Of a stretch of 5,298 nt of DNA, positions 1 to 4,935 are shown piece after piece. Under the pieces are notes generated by a model that saw only the letters and a list, made by a program, of their open reading frames with translations, searched no databases and had not been told where the DNA came from. The DNA lies in the NCBI GenBank assembly GCA_902787415.1, contig CADAGG010000072.1:1-5298 (forward strand), written 5' to 3'. Each line of letters opens with the position of its first letter. Position 1 is the first letter of the stretch. Both the position numbers and the translations under genes were made by a program. The stretch comes from a methanogenic archaeon (GTDB taxonomy: Archaea > Thermoplasmatota > Thermoplasmata > Methanomassiliicoccales > Methanomethylophilaceae).

Positions 1-31
1 CCCGATTACTTCCCTAAATGTTAGGTCAAGC

Positions 32-40
32 TAATTAAAA
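32..40 (+). promoter_or_regulatory. Candidate TATA box for the PAN gene
   Basis: The A/T-only stretch TAATTAAAA lies 31 bases ahead of the PAN start codon in otherwise mixed sequence. An archaeal TATA box centred about 26 bases before the transcription start would place that start near 62, giving a leader of roughly 10 bases that contains the weak purine stretch GGTAGAG. The match to the archaeal TATA consensus is imperfect, so this is a positional call. Confidence 0.4.
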
Positions 41-70
41 CGCGCGACATATTGTCTGTCGGTAGAGAAA

Positions 71-1276
71 ATGTCAGAGGAATCGGAGATTGTGGAACTC
101 AAAGCGAAGATCATCGCACTGGAGGAGCGCAACGTGCGCCTCATGGAGGATCTTCAGAACGCCGAGAACGAGAAGCGTTACTCGGAGAGCGAACTTTTCA
201 GACTTCAGAAGGACCTTGCCAGGGTGAGGACCGAACTGGAGAGGCTCAAGAGCCCTCCGCTGGTCATCGGTTCCCTCAGGGACGTCCTTCCCGACAACAA
301 GGTCGTCGTCAAGAGCTCCACCGGACCCGATTTCATCGTATCCGTCTCGCAGTACGTCCCCGAGAAGGACCTGATCCCCGGCGCGAGGGTCTCCCTCAAC
401 AAGCAGACCCTGGCCGTCATGGAGGTGCTGCCCGCACCACTGGACCCCATCGTCACCGGAGCCGAGATCATGGAGAAGCCCGACCTCAGCTACGACGACA
501 TCGGAGGCCTCAAGGACCAGATGGTCGAGCTCAGGGAGGCGGTGGAGGATCCCCTGCTCAGGCCCGAGCTCTACCAGAAGGTCGGAATCAAACCCCCGAA
601 GGGAGTCCTCCTGGTCGGTCCCCCCGGAACCGGTAAGACCCTCATGGCCAAGGCGGTCGCCAATGCCACCAACGCCACCTACATCAGGCTGGTCGGATCC
701 GAACTCGTGCAGAAGTACATCGGAGAGGGAGCCAGGCTCGTCCGCGAGCTGTTCGAGCTCGCCAGGGAGAAGGCCCCCAGCATCGTCTTCATCGACGAGA
801 TCGACTCCGTCGGTGCCAAGAGGGCGGACGTCGCCACCTCCGGCGACAGGGAGGTCCAGAGGACCCTCATGCAGCTCCTGGCGGAACTGGACGGATTCAC
901 CCCCATGGAGAACGTCAAGATCATCGGTGCCACCAACAGGCCCGACATCCTCGACGACGCGCTCCTCAGGCCCGGCAGGTTCGACAGGATCATCGAGGTC
1001 GGACTGCCCGAGGTCGAGGGCCGTGAGCAGATCTTCAAGATCCACCTCAAGAACATGAACGTCTCCAAGAAGGTCAACCCCCGCGAACTGGCGGAGAAGA
1101 CCGAGGGAGCGTCCGGTGCGGAGATCAAGAGCATCTGCACCGAGGCAGGTATGCTGTGCATCCGCGACAACCGCGACACCATCATGCCCGAGGACTTCGA
1201 GAACGCCCGCGTCAAGGTCCTCGAGAGGAACAAGAACAAGGGAAGCAAGAACATCCCCGAGTACCTCTACCAGTAA
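71..1276 (+). CDS. pan: Proteasome-activating nucleotidase (PAN), AAA+ ATPase
   Basis: PAN is the hexameric AAA+ unfoldase that docks on the archaeal 20S proteasome in the cytoplasm, unfolds substrates with ATP and threads them into the core. The 401-residue protein has the full family layout. A charged coiled coil fills about residues 5-60. It is followed by the Pro-Pro pair at 62-63, which corresponds to the conserved cis-proline region, and an OB domain to about 125. The AAA+ core has Walker A GPPGTGKT (183-190), Walker B IVFIDEID (238-245), the aromatic pore loop KYIG (Tyr216), sensor-1 Asn289 in ATNRPD, and the arginine-finger segment LLRPGRFD (Arg300 and Arg303). The last three residues, Leu-Tyr-Gln, form the HbYX motif that opens the proteasome gate. 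Together these separate it from Cdc48/VAT (two AAA domains) and FtsH (membrane helices and protease). The ATG at 71 gives the expected N-terminal coiled coil. Codon use is strongly biased (no GGG glycine codons by hand count), consistent with good expression. No proteasome subunit gene is visible next to it. Confidence 0.96.
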   Translation: MSEESEIVELKAKIIALEERNVRLMEDLQNAENEKRYSESELFRLQKDLARVRTELERLKSPPLVIGSLRDVLPDNKVVVKSSTGPDFIVSVSQYVPEKDLIPGARVSLNKQTLAVMEVLPAPLDPIVTGAEIMEKPDLSYDDIGGLKDQMVELREAVEDPLLRPELYQKVGIKPPKGVLLVGPPGTGKTLMAKAVANATNATYIRLVGSELVQKYIGEGARLVRELFELAREKAPSIVFIDEIDSVGAKRADVATSGDREVQRTLMQLLAELDGFTPMENVKIIGATNRPDILDDALLRPGRFDRIIEVGLPEVEGREQIFKIHLKNMNVSKKVNPRELAEKTEGASGAEIKSICTEAGMLCIRDNRDTIMPEDFENARVKVLERNKNKGSKNIPEYLYQ

Positions 1277-1284
1277 GCTCAAAC

Positions 1285-1318
1285 GCCGGAGGGTCAACCC
1301 CTCTGGCACATTCGTTTT
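1285..1318 (+). terminator. Probable terminator of the PAN gene
   Basis: Nine bases after the PAN stop codon there is a 9-base-pair stem: 1285-1293 pairs with 1299-1307, with one G-U pair at 1288/1304 and loop TCAAC. It is followed within a few bases by TTCGTTTT (1311-1318). A hairpin plus T-rich tail fits transcription termination. The next gene starts only 18 bases after the tail, and I see no TATA box correctly placed for it, so partial read-through into the radical SAM gene is possible. Confidence 0.45.
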
Positions 1319-1324
1319 CATAGC

Positions 1325-1329
1325 AGGTG
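1325..1329 (+). promoter_or_regulatory. Ribosome binding site deciding the radical SAM start
   Basis: AGGTG is complementary to the CACCT found at the 3' end of archaeal 16S rRNA and sits 6 bases before the ATG at 1336. This spacing favours ATG 1336 over the in-frame GTG at 1327 and TTG at 1330. The GTG at 1327 lies inside the binding site itself. Confidence 0.6.
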
Positions 1330-1335
1330 TTGCAC

Positions 1336-2343
1336 ATGCCGATCGACGCCAAGGCCGCGGACATCCTCTCGAGGGGATGGTACAAGGAGAAGCTCGAGCC
1401 GCACGAGTGCGAGTACCTGCTCACCTTCCGCGAGAAGTCCTCCGAGGCCAATCTCGCCGTCTCCCTCGCGAACCGCCTGGTCCACAAGGAGTGCTCGGAC
1501 GTAGGGCAGATCTGCGCCGAGATAACGACCTCCTCCGGGCCCTGCCCCGGCAACTGCAGGTTCTGCAGGTACGCCGAAGCATCGTACATGGGGAAGTTCT
1601 TCGACATCGAGGACAATGTTCTCGCTAGGTATGCCGAGGAGATCGGCGGGTTCTCGGACGTCAGGAGCATCAGGCTCACCACCTGCGCCGATGCTGACCT
1701 GGGGGAGCTGTGCAGGCAGATCGGTATCGTCAGGGACCATGCCAAGCGCGGCACCAGGATCTTCGTCAACACCCGCGACCTGCAGGCCGACGAGTGCCGC
1801 CGCCTGAAGGAGGCGGGGGCATACGGTGCCTATCACTCATGCAGGATCGGGGAAGGGAAGGACACCGGGTTCAAGCCCGAGAAGCGCCTGGAGACCATAT
1901 CGAACCTGACCGCCGCCGGGCTGCAGGTGATCTCCGGGGTGGAGCCCATCGGCCCCGAACACTCCTCGAAAGAGATAGTGGAGGCGTTCTACCGCATCCT
2001 GGACATGCGCTGCCTGAACGCGGAGGTGTACGCCAGGGAGCCCGTGGTGGGCACCGAGTTCAACCAGTACGGCAAGCTGAGCCCGGCCAGGCTCGCGCAG
2101 ATGAAGGCCGTGCTCACGCTGGCCTCTTCGTGGTACGACCCGCCGGCCAGGATACAGTATCAGGGTACGTTCGTATCCGACCAGAACTGCGTGATCGCCC
2201 AATACGACGGCAAGACCGGCAAGGAGAGGCTTGAGGCAGCCCGCAGACGTCTTTTCAACAACGGATTCAGGCGCCTTCTGAAGACCGACGACTCCACGGT
2301 GGAGCTCAGCCTGATGTATCTCCGGCAGACCGGTTCGGTCTGA
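1336..2343 (+). CDS. Radical SAM enzyme, biotin synthase-like fold, substrate unknown
   Basis: This 335-residue protein belongs to the radical SAM superfamily, whose members cleave S-adenosylmethionine at a [4Fe-4S] cluster to make a 5'-deoxyadenosyl radical. The cluster motif CxxxCxFC is at Cys70, Cys74 and Cys77 (numbered from ATG 1336), in the context GPCPGNCRFC. Later segments align by eye with the biotin synthase/HydE group: YHSCRIGEG against the NHNLDT region, the PEKRLETI helix, and AGLQVISGVEPIGPE against the AGIxVCSGG..GLGE strand and loop. A REPVVGTEF segment near 235-243 also fits. Residues at the positions of the three cysteines that bind the second [2Fe-2S] cluster of biotin synthase appear to be Arg113, Phe143 and Ile199, so sulfur insertion into dethiobiotin is unlikely. 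The protein still has many other cysteines, for example Cys117, Cys126, Cys154 and Cys169. No pyrrolysine, hydrogenase-maturation or biotin genes lie beside it. It follows PAN by 59 bases and uses far more GGG glycine codons than PAN, suggesting lower expression. Confidence 0.85.
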   Translation: MPIDAKAADILSRGWYKEKLEPHECEYLLTFREKSSEANLAVSLANRLVHKECSDVGQICAEITTSSGPCPGNCRFCRYAEASYMGKFFDIEDNVLARYAEEIGGFSDVRSIRLTTCADADLGELCRQIGIVRDHAKRGTRIFVNTRDLQADECRRLKEAGAYGAYHSCRIGEGKDTGFKPEKRLETISNLTAAGLQVISGVEPIGPEHSSKEIVEAFYRILDMRCLNAEVYAREPVVGTEFNQYGKLSPARLAQMKAVLTLASSWYDPPARIQYQGTFVSDQNCVIAQYDGKTGKERLEAARRRLFNNGFRRLLKTDDSTVELSLMYLRQTGSV

Positions 2344-3111
2344 TCAGTCGTCCTTTCCGGAATCGTCGCCGCCGTGGAACTGAAGCTGAACGGCAGCGTA
2401 AATCTCGGGCAGACCCACACCTGTCTCCGACGATACGGACCTCATCTCCCCGAACACGCCGGTGTCCTCCAGCGCGCGGAACAGCTCCATGCCGATGACG
2501 GACTCGGGATCCTTGTCCTCGTCCAGCAGGCAGCCGTAGAGGGAATCGGGGTTGTTGTACCAGTCGAGGATCCTGTCGATCTCGTTCTCCTTCAGGACAT
2601 CCGCCTTGGACAGGAGGTTGATGATGGGCATGTTCATCCTGAACTGGACCAGCGAGGCCAGGGTCATGGTGGAGACGAAGCCGTTGGCGCTGCGGTACAG
2701 GGTGGGGTCGGAGAGGTAGACCATGAGGGACCTCTCCTTTCCGAGGGCCTTCACGACCACCTGGGAGGACTCCCTGAAAGCGAAGAGTTCCAGCTGGCCG
2801 GGGGTGTCGATCAAAACATAGTCGACGTCGTAGGTATCGAGGACGCTGCTGATCTTGTCGATGTTGACCGCCATCAGGTCGGCGGCCGCGATCTGGGCGC
2901 CGTTGGGTCCGAGACCGCACTGCGACATGACGTCCTCGAGGTTGATCCATTCACGAATATCGATATCTGGCACATATGGAAGCTTCTCCGCCCCGGGGTC
3001 GAGATTGATGATGATGGAGTCGATCTCGTTGTCATCGAGCCACTTCTTGAAGGCTCCGACCATGGTGCTTTTGCCGCTTCCAGCGGTCCCTACGAAATAG
3101 ACGTTATTCAT
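2344..3111 (-). CDS. GPN-loop GTPase (XAB1/GPN family)
   Basis: GPN-loop GTPases are dimeric P-loop proteins. The eukaryotic paralogs GPN1-3 help assemble and import RNA polymerase II; the archaeal single-copy form has a less clear role. The 255-residue length is typical. Visible motifs are the G1 loop GTAGSGKST (residues 8-16), NLDPG (36-40) with an early conserved Asp38, the diagnostic Gly-Pro-Asn insertion at 68-70 (GLGPNGA), G3 DTPGQ (102-106), the G4-type SKAD (168-171) and a G5-like SSETG (227-231). The C-terminus is acidic and polar (GGDDSGKDD). The ATG at 3111 puts the P-loop at its normal distance from the N-terminus. I see no clear Shine-Dalgarno site, and the TATA box at 3142-3150 predicts a leader of only about 8 bases. 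The gene is divergent from the DUF998 gene and convergent with the radical SAM gene without any spacer. Confidence 0.93.
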   Translation of the reverse strand: MNNVYFVGTAGSGKSTMVGAFKKWLDDNEIDSIIINLDPGAEKLPYVPDIDIREWINLEDVMSQCGLGPNGAQIAAADLMAVNIDKISSVLDTYDVDYVLIDTPGQLELFAFRESSQVVVKALGKERSLMVYLSDPTLYRSANGFVSTMTLASLVQFRMNMPIINLLSKADVLKENEIDRILDWYNNPDSLYGCLLDEDKDPESVIGMELFRALEDTGVFGEMRSVSSETGVGLPEIYAAVQLQFHGGDDSGKDD

Positions 3112-3141
3112 GATTTTCGACCGTCATATAGCGAAGATTGC

Positions 3142-3150
3142 ATAAAAATA
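3142..3150 (-). promoter_or_regulatory. TATA box of the GPN GTPase gene
   Basis: Read on the minus strand, this is TATTTTTAT. Its centre is about 35 bases ahead of the ATG at 3111, so transcription would begin near 3120 with a leader of about 8 bases. It is the only A/T-only run of this kind at a workable distance on this strand. Confidence 0.5.
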
Positions 3151-3165
3151 CGACGATTTTACACC

Positions 3166-3182
3166 CTGGCTAAGGCCAGCCA
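3166..3182. repeat. Nested inverted repeats between divergent promoters
   Basis: Two overlapping inverted repeats share this site: CTGGC-TAAG-GCCAG (3166-3179) and TGGCT-AAGGCC-AGCCA (3167-3182). They are flanked by the minus-strand TATA box (3142-3150) and the plus-strand TATA box (3188-3200). This position suits an operator controlling one or both divergent genes. The arms are only 5 bases long, so chance is not excluded. Confidence 0.35.
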
Positions 3183-3187
3183 TCCCC

Positions 3188-3200
3188 ATAATATAATAAA
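3188..3200 (+). promoter_or_regulatory. TATA box of the DUF998 membrane gene pair
   Basis: ATAATATAATAAA is a 13-base A/T-only run centred about 23 bases before ATG 3217 and 29 bases before ATG 3223. At the usual archaeal spacing, transcription would begin at about 3217-3222. That means a leaderless or nearly leaderless mRNA, in agreement with the absence of a Shine-Dalgarno site before these ATGs. Confidence 0.6.
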
Positions 3201-3216
3201 GTGGAAAAACCTACGC

Positions 3217-3822
3217 ATGTTTATGAACACGGACTACAAAACCCACTCCGCCGCTATCGGCTGGGTTGGAATCATCGCCGTAACCGCATTTGTAGCAATG
3301 TGGCTCGCCTGTTACCAGGCAGACAGTTCGTGGACTTGGGGATACAACTCGATCAGTGACTTCGGTATCTCCTACAGCACTGCCGCGGCCAACTACTTCA
3401 ACTATGGAATGTTGACCGTCGGTGCACTCCTCGCTGTCTACGGTATCGGAAGGCTTCAGTACAACAAGAAGAAAGCTGGATACGCTGCCGGAGGAATCTT
3501 CCTCGCTATGGCCGGATTCACCCTGCTCCTCATCGGACTCTTCACTAAGGACATCCACAGCGCGGACTACCACAACTTCTTCGCTGTCCTGACCGCAATG
3601 TTCCTCGCACTCGCACTCATCTCGATCACTGCCCAGGAGTACCTGGACGGAATGGTCTTCCCCCTCGCGGTGGCCATCTTCGTCGTCGTGGCAATCGCCT
3701 CCTTCGCACTCCTCTTCAACTTCGCCAAGTTCGAGGTCTACGCAGCAGTCGCAGGCCTCATCTGGGTTGCAATGGACGCAGCGATTATGGTCGCCTCCGG
3801 CATCAAGGAGGGAAAGCAGTAA
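3217..3822 (+). CDS. DUF998 family six-helix membrane protein
   Basis: The function is unknown. It is an integral membrane protein of 201 residues from ATG 3217, or 199 from ATG 3223; the TATA position fits either. Six hydrophobic helices are visible (numbered from ATG 3223): about 11-30, 59-76, 87-107, 118-137, 144-165 and 172-192. The family signature is clear: NSISDFG (42-48) after helix 1, then a conserved YFNYGML at the start of helix 2, and the IGLFTKDIHSADYHNFF segment (104-120) with conserved histidines before helix 4. DUF998 proteins are found in archaea and bacteria without an established activity. The reading frame stays open upstream across the antisense strand of the GPN gene, but the promoter shows that the real start is here. 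The next membrane gene follows at zero spacing. There are no GGG glycine codons and most glycines are GGA, as in PAN, which suggests strong expression. Confidence 0.88.
   Translation: MFMNTDYKTHSAAIGWVGIIAVTAFVAMWLACYQADSSWTWGYNSISDFGISYSTAAANYFNYGMLTVGALLAVYGIGRLQYNKKKAGYAAGGIFLAMAGFTLLLIGLFTKDIHSADYHNFFAVLTAMFLALALISITAQEYLDGMVFPLAVAIFVVVAIASFALLFNFAKFEVYAAVAGLIWVAMDAAIMVASGIKEGKQ
3807..3812 (+). promoter_or_regulatory. Strong ribosome binding site inside the end of the DUF998 gene
   Basis: GGAGGG lies within the last codons of the DUF998 gene, 10 bases before the ATG at 3823, whose A directly follows the TAA stop. The second gene therefore has its own Shine-Dalgarno site while the first appears leaderless, an arrangement that suits internal genes of archaeal operons and allows translational coupling. 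Confidence 0.7.
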
Positions 3823-4161
3823 ATGACGACCACCAGATTCGCCGGACTCGCAGTCGGCTGCATCGGTGGATGTGTCTCCATCATCGGAATGGCACTCTAC
3901 TACCAGCACGCTGAGAGCACCATCACCACCATCGGAATCCTGCTCCTCCTCGCAGCAATGTTCTTCGGAGCGGCAGGAGGTTTCACCAAATACGGCCCCT
4001 GGACCCCTAAGGCGCTCACCGTTTACGCCTTCATCGTCGTCGCCGTTGCCGGTGTCGCCACCCTGGGAGAGGTCTTCGAAGTCCTCTTCGGTGCTGTCGA
4101 GATCGTTCTCGCGATCATCCTGGCAGTTCTCGCATACATCGGTATCCCCACCGAGAACTGA
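3823..4161 (+). CDS. Four-helix small membrane protein, unknown function
   Basis: I do not recognise a family. The 112-residue protein is nearly all membrane-embedded, with hydrophobic stretches at about 6-27, 33-53, 64-82 and 86-107. Short polar links include YYQHAEST between helices 1 and 2, FTKYGPWTPK between helices 2 and 3 and GEVFE between helices 3 and 4, and the tail is only IPTEN. Helix 1 is glycine-rich with two cysteines (13 and 17), GCIGGC. Two glutamates (83 and 86) lie at the start of helix 4 and another (93) falls within it, which is unusual for a purely structural helix. There is no signal peptide beyond helix 1. The ATG abuts the TAA of the DUF998 gene and has a GGAGGG site, so the two are surely one transcription unit and may form a complex. 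Glycine codons are GGA, GGT or GGC, never GGG, matching its partner. Confidence 0.82.
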   Translation: MTTTRFAGLAVGCIGGCVSIIGMALYYQHAESTITTIGILLLLAAMFFGAAGGFTKYGPWTPKALTVYAFIVVAVAGVATLGEVFEVLFGAVEIVLAIILAVLAYIGIPTEN

Positions 4162-4172
4162 GCAAATCACTT

Positions 4173-4200
4173 CCGGCCTTCGGGCCGGCTACCATTTTTT
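4173..4200 (+). terminator. Terminator of the DUF998 operon
   Basis: A perfect 6-base-pair stem, CCGGCC (4173-4178) with GGCCGG (4183-4188), is closed over a TTCG loop, giving the very stable cUUCGg tetraloop in RNA. Six Ts follow at 4195-4200. It begins 11 bases after the stop codon of the four-helix protein gene. Archaeal polymerase can stop on T-tracts alone, so both elements may contribute. Confidence 0.8.
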
Positions 4201-4207
4201 ACATCTT

Positions 4208-4222
4208 CTACAAATTTTGTAG
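4208..4222. promoter_or_regulatory. 15-base palindrome, candidate operator of the riboflavin kinase gene
   Basis: CTACAAATTTTGTAG is a perfect palindrome with 7-base arms around a central T. It ends 4 bases before the TATA box at 4227-4234, so it overlaps or touches the expected BRE position. A dimeric winged-helix protein bound here would interfere with TFB/TBP loading. The gene downstream encodes just such a winged-helix domain fused to riboflavin kinase, the architecture of the archaeal regulator described as RbkR, so autoregulation is a natural reading. Confidence 0.6.
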
Positions 4223-4226
4223 TAAC

Positions 4227-4234
4227 TTTTATAT
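4227..4234 (+). promoter_or_regulatory. TATA box of the riboflavin kinase gene
   Basis: TTTTATAT is a close match to the archaeal TATA consensus. Its centre is about 27 bases before the GTG at 4258, so transcription should begin at or within about two bases of the start codon. This supports a leaderless mRNA and explains why no Shine-Dalgarno site is present. Confidence 0.75.
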
Positions 4235-4257
4235 CACGTCGTCTGCGTTACGGCCAC

Positions 4258-4914
4258 GTGGATGAGAAATACACGTTCGCCCTCAGGAAGATCGCTCTTC
4301 TCGGAGGGATTGACGATTATATCGCGGTCTCGTCAAGGGAGCTCGGCGACATCCTCGAGATGAGCCAGCAGTCCGCCTCCAAGAGGATATTGGAACTCCT
4401 GGAGCTGGGCCTCATTGTACGCGACCTGGGAGCCAGGAAACAGAGAATCAAGCTCACTGCCACAGGGGTTGATGAACTGAAGAAGGAATACAACGAGCAC
4501 CGCAGGATCTTCGAACTCACCGATCACATCACCCTGCACGGCGCCATCAAGGACGGAATGGGTGAGGGACAGTACTACATCGACCAGGAAGGGTACAAGG
4601 TTCAGTTCGAGAAGAAGCTCGGATTCAAGCCCTATCCCGGCACCCTGAACATCTGTGTGGACAAGGAGGACGTCGGCAAGCTCGACGTCATCAAGAGCAC
4701 CGCAGGCATCCCCATCGAGGGATTCAACTACGGCGGCAGGACCTTCGGCGACGTCATCGCCTACAAGTCCAAGATAAAGAACATCGACTGCGCCATCGTG
4801 GTGCCCGCCAGGTCGCACTACGTGGACATCATCGAAATCATCTGTCAGTACCACCTGAGGAGGACCCTCAGTCTGAACACCGATGACCGCGTCGATGTGA
4901 AAGTAAACCTTTGA
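4258..4914 (+). CDS. ribK: CTP-dependent riboflavin kinase with N-terminal winged helix (RibK/RbkR)
   Basis: The archaeal enzyme phosphorylates riboflavin to FMN using CTP rather than ATP (EC 2.7.1.161). The 218-residue protein has two parts. Residues 1-75 form a winged helix-turn-helix: recognition-type segment SQQSASKRILELLELGLI at 36-53, and wing RKQRIKLTATG at 60-70. Residues 90-218 form the cradle-loop kinase domain. Kinase motifs are GMGEGQYYI (100-108), the conserved LGFKPYPGTLNI (121-132), GFNYGGRTFGDV (155-166), VVPARSHY (181-188) and the closing LRRTLSLNTDDRVDVKV. Such fusions are known in euryarchaea, including Thermoplasma, and have been described as bifunctional regulators (RbkR) of riboflavin genes. 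The GTG start is chosen because the frame has no better start nearby and the TATA box places transcription right at it; the ATG at 4262 is out of frame. The palindrome at 4208-4222 is the likely target of its own DNA-binding domain. It converges with purQ. Confidence 0.94.
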   Translation: MDEKYTFALRKIALLGGIDDYIAVSSRELGDILEMSQQSASKRILELLELGLIVRDLGARKQRIKLTATGVDELKKEYNEHRRIFELTDHITLHGAIKDGMGEGQYYIDQEGYKVQFEKKLGFKPYPGTLNICVDKEDVGKLDVIKSTAGIPIEGFNYGGRTFGDVIAYKSKIKNIDCAIVVPARSHYVDIIEIICQYHLRRTLSLNTDDRVDVKVNL

Positions 4915-4915
4915 A

Positions 4916-4933
4916 CCGGGGGTTGCCCCCCGG
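4916..4933. terminator. Hairpin between convergent ribK and purQ
   Basis: A 7-base-pair stem, CCGGGGG (4916-4922) with CCCCCGG (4927-4933), encloses the loop TTGC and fills nearly all of the 21 bases between the two stop codons. It could serve both strands. Neither side has a real T-tract (only ATTTC follows on the plus strand), so termination by this hairpin alone is uncertain. Confidence 0.45.
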
Positions 4934-4935
4934 GA

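Noticed and set aside
74..1321. Long open frame (415 codons) antisense to PAN
   Set aside because: It is a shadow of PAN created by GC-rich third codon positions. The translation is low-complexity in Leu, Asp, Gly and Val with no recognisable motif, while the plus strand encodes a complete PAN.
1336..2343. PylB, the pyrrolysine-pathway methylornithine synthase
   Set aside because: Tempting because Methanomassiliicoccales-type methanogens use pyrrolysine. However, the sequence does not resemble PylB around or after the cluster motif, and no pylC, pylD or pylS lies nearby.
2374..3216. N-terminal extension of the DUF998 frame across the GPN GTPase gene
   Set aside because: The upstream part is the antisense strand of a clear GTPase and reads as low-complexity sequence. 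A TATA box directly precedes ATG 3217/3223, and the membrane protein is complete from there.
3211..4170. Open frame of 319 codons antisense to the two membrane protein genes
   Set aside because: The translation is a Cys-, Asp-, Glu- and Ser-rich low-complexity chain, the expected mirror of hydrophobic membrane codons. It has no conserved motif or start signal.
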